Below, piece after piece: positions 63,175 to 64,000 of a stretch of DNA of 64,000 nucleotides. Origin of the DNA: a candidate division KSB1 bacterium (GTDB taxonomy: Bacteria; Zhuqueibacterota; Zhuqueibacteria; JANLFK01; Oleimicrobiaceae); NCBI GenBank assembly GCA_024655945.1, contig JANLFK010000001.1, positions 496,001-560,000 of the forward strand, given 5' to 3'. The notes below the pieces were generated by a model. That model was not told where the DNA came from, did not search any database, and worked only from the letters and a program-made list of their open reading frames with translations. The position numbers and the translations under genes are program-made. Position 1 is the stretch's first letter. Each line of letters starts with the position of its first letter.

Positions 63175-64000
63175 TCACTGCACTGCCGCGCGCGGGGCAG
63201 GCTGGCGCGCGCCAACAAGCTGCACCAGCAACAATTCTAACACCAAACGAGCCCGATTCCTGTGGGCGCTACTCTTGAGCGCGTTATCGGTGGCCAGCAA
63301 CAACTCGAACGCCGCCCGCAGTTCCTCCGCCGTAAACCTCTTGCTCTGCTCCACGTATTTGTCCACGAAGTAAGAGGGAACGTCAAGTTTCTCGGCAAGC
63401 TCGGGAGCGGGCAAGCGCCCGGCCAGGCCGCGCGCAATAGTCAGTAGCCGGAAATGGCGCGCCATGCTGGCAAGCACCGCCGTGGGGGCTTCGCCCGCAT
63501 CAAGTAAGTGGCGGAGGATGAGATGTGCCGCACGCAGGTCCCTCCTGCCCATGCTGTCACACAGCTCAAAGACCGTGAACCCCCTGGTCACGCCGATGGT
63601 GTTCGCTACGTCATCCTCGGCAATGGCAGTGCGGGGGTAGATGTTCATCAACACCTTGGTCAGCTCGCTAACAAGGGCGCGCAGCGAATTGCCTGTGCAC
63701 GCATGAAGAAGGCGCAGGGCCTCTTCGCTGATCGCCACCCCCTGTTCGGCAAGATAGCTCCTCACCCATGCCTGCGCGCGGGAGTCCCGGAGCCCCTTCA
63801 GTTCCACCAGGGTGGCCTGCGCGCGCAAGAGACGCGCCCCTTGGCGACGAAGGTCCAACGACTCGCCCATCACCGCCAGGCACGTAGTGGGGCACGGCCG
63901 CCGGGCATAGGAGGCCAGCAACTGCAGCCCGGCAGCAGTCAGCCTCTCCGCCTCCTTGACCACCACGACGCGATGCCTCGCCGCCATGGGGTAGGCGGAG
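63175..64000 (-). CDS. holA: DNA polymerase III subunit delta, 5' end beyond window
   Basis: The frame is open to base 64000 (reading SAYPMAARHRVVVVKEAERL at its start), so the N-terminal ATPase-like domain is cut. The visible 275 residues carry the delta-subunit pattern: MAARHRVVVVKEAERLT, YARRPCPTTCLAVMGESLDL, HACTGNSLRALVSELTKV, VTRGFTVFELCDSMGRRDL, FRLLTIARGLAG and the C-terminal DNALKSSAHRNRARLVLELL. HolA opens and loads the sliding clamp with the rest of the clamp loader. It precedes the sigma operon on the same strand, separated by about 95 bases including the ECF-type promoter. Confidence 0.92.
   Translation of the reverse strand, partial: SAYPMAARHRVVVVKEAERLTAAGLQLLASYARRPCPTTCLAVMGESLDLRRQGARLLRAQATLVELKGLRDSRAQAWVRSYLAEQGVAISEEALRLLHACTGNSLRALVSELTKVLMNIYPRTAIAEDDVANTIGVTRGFTVFELCDSMGRRDLRAAHLILRHLLDAGEAPTAVLASMARHFRLLTIARGLAGRLPAPELAEKLDVPSYFVDKYVEQSKRFTAEELRAAFELLLATDNALKSSAHRNRARLVLELLLVQLVGARQPAPRAAVQ

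Overview
The window is GC-rich bacterial chromosome, densely packed with about 45 genes, most of them on the minus strand. It suggests a Gram-negative of the Fibrobacteres-Chlorobi-Bacteroidetes (FCB) group, perhaps an uncultured Calditrichota/KSB1-like lineage. The reasons are a PorV-type barrel, type IX-secretion-like C-terminal domains on secreted proteins, a GWxTD protein, S46 and tricorn peptidases, PD40 propellers and many outer-membrane barrels. No rRNA or ribosomal protein operon is present, so the lineage is an inference. No insertion sequence, prophage or CRISPR array was seen. The best promoters share a pattern: TTG(A/C)xx, about 17 bases, then TA(T/C/A)AxT.

Left part (1-26 kb, all minus strand): a partial FeoA-domain gene, DUF2851, an MFS transporter, a CapA-like phosphoesterase lipoprotein, a secreted subtilase, a PD40 lipoprotein, rsmE, two tandem Omp85-like barrels, an RsbW-like kinase, another barrel, DUF502, ftsB-like, eno, a fused polyprenol/phytol-kinase plus DUF92 membrane protein, a GWxTD lipoprotein, a homocysteine methyltransferase/methylene-THF reductase, and a 1045-residue metallopeptidase/propeller/barrel fusion. 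The 0.6-kb gap at 19.06-19.66 kb carries two perfect DnaA boxes inside a 13-bp repeat.

Middle (26-40 kb): a tiny basic protein with a near-consensus promoter, a broken HEAT-repeat gene, and then a peptide-degradation group. That group holds an M28 peptidase fused to a degenerate M19 domain, an amidohydrolase, a chagasin-type (I42) cysteine-protease inhibitor followed by a papain-like (C1A) protease in one transcription unit, a tricorn-like protease and an S46 dipeptidyl-peptidase.

Right part (40-64 kb): two adjacent decayed genes (an Asp-box propeller with a sorting domain, and a small secreted protein with an amber codon). Next comes a surface operon in which a 2.2-kb-residue metallophosphoesterase/carboxypeptidase-regulatory-repeat protein overlaps a PorV-like gene, followed by a FadL-like barrel and a repeat protein. 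The signal peptide of the giant protein is out of frame with its body at a G6 tract. The rest is an active/inactive M16 pair with a barrel, tRNA-Pro, rdgB, an ECF sigma/anti-sigma/HtrA-like operon whose HtrA has lost all three catalytic residues, and partial holA.

The most interesting candidates for new biology are the inhibitor-protease pair, the dead HtrA in the envelope-stress operon, the giant-cargo/PorV operon, and the two multi-domain peptidase fusions.
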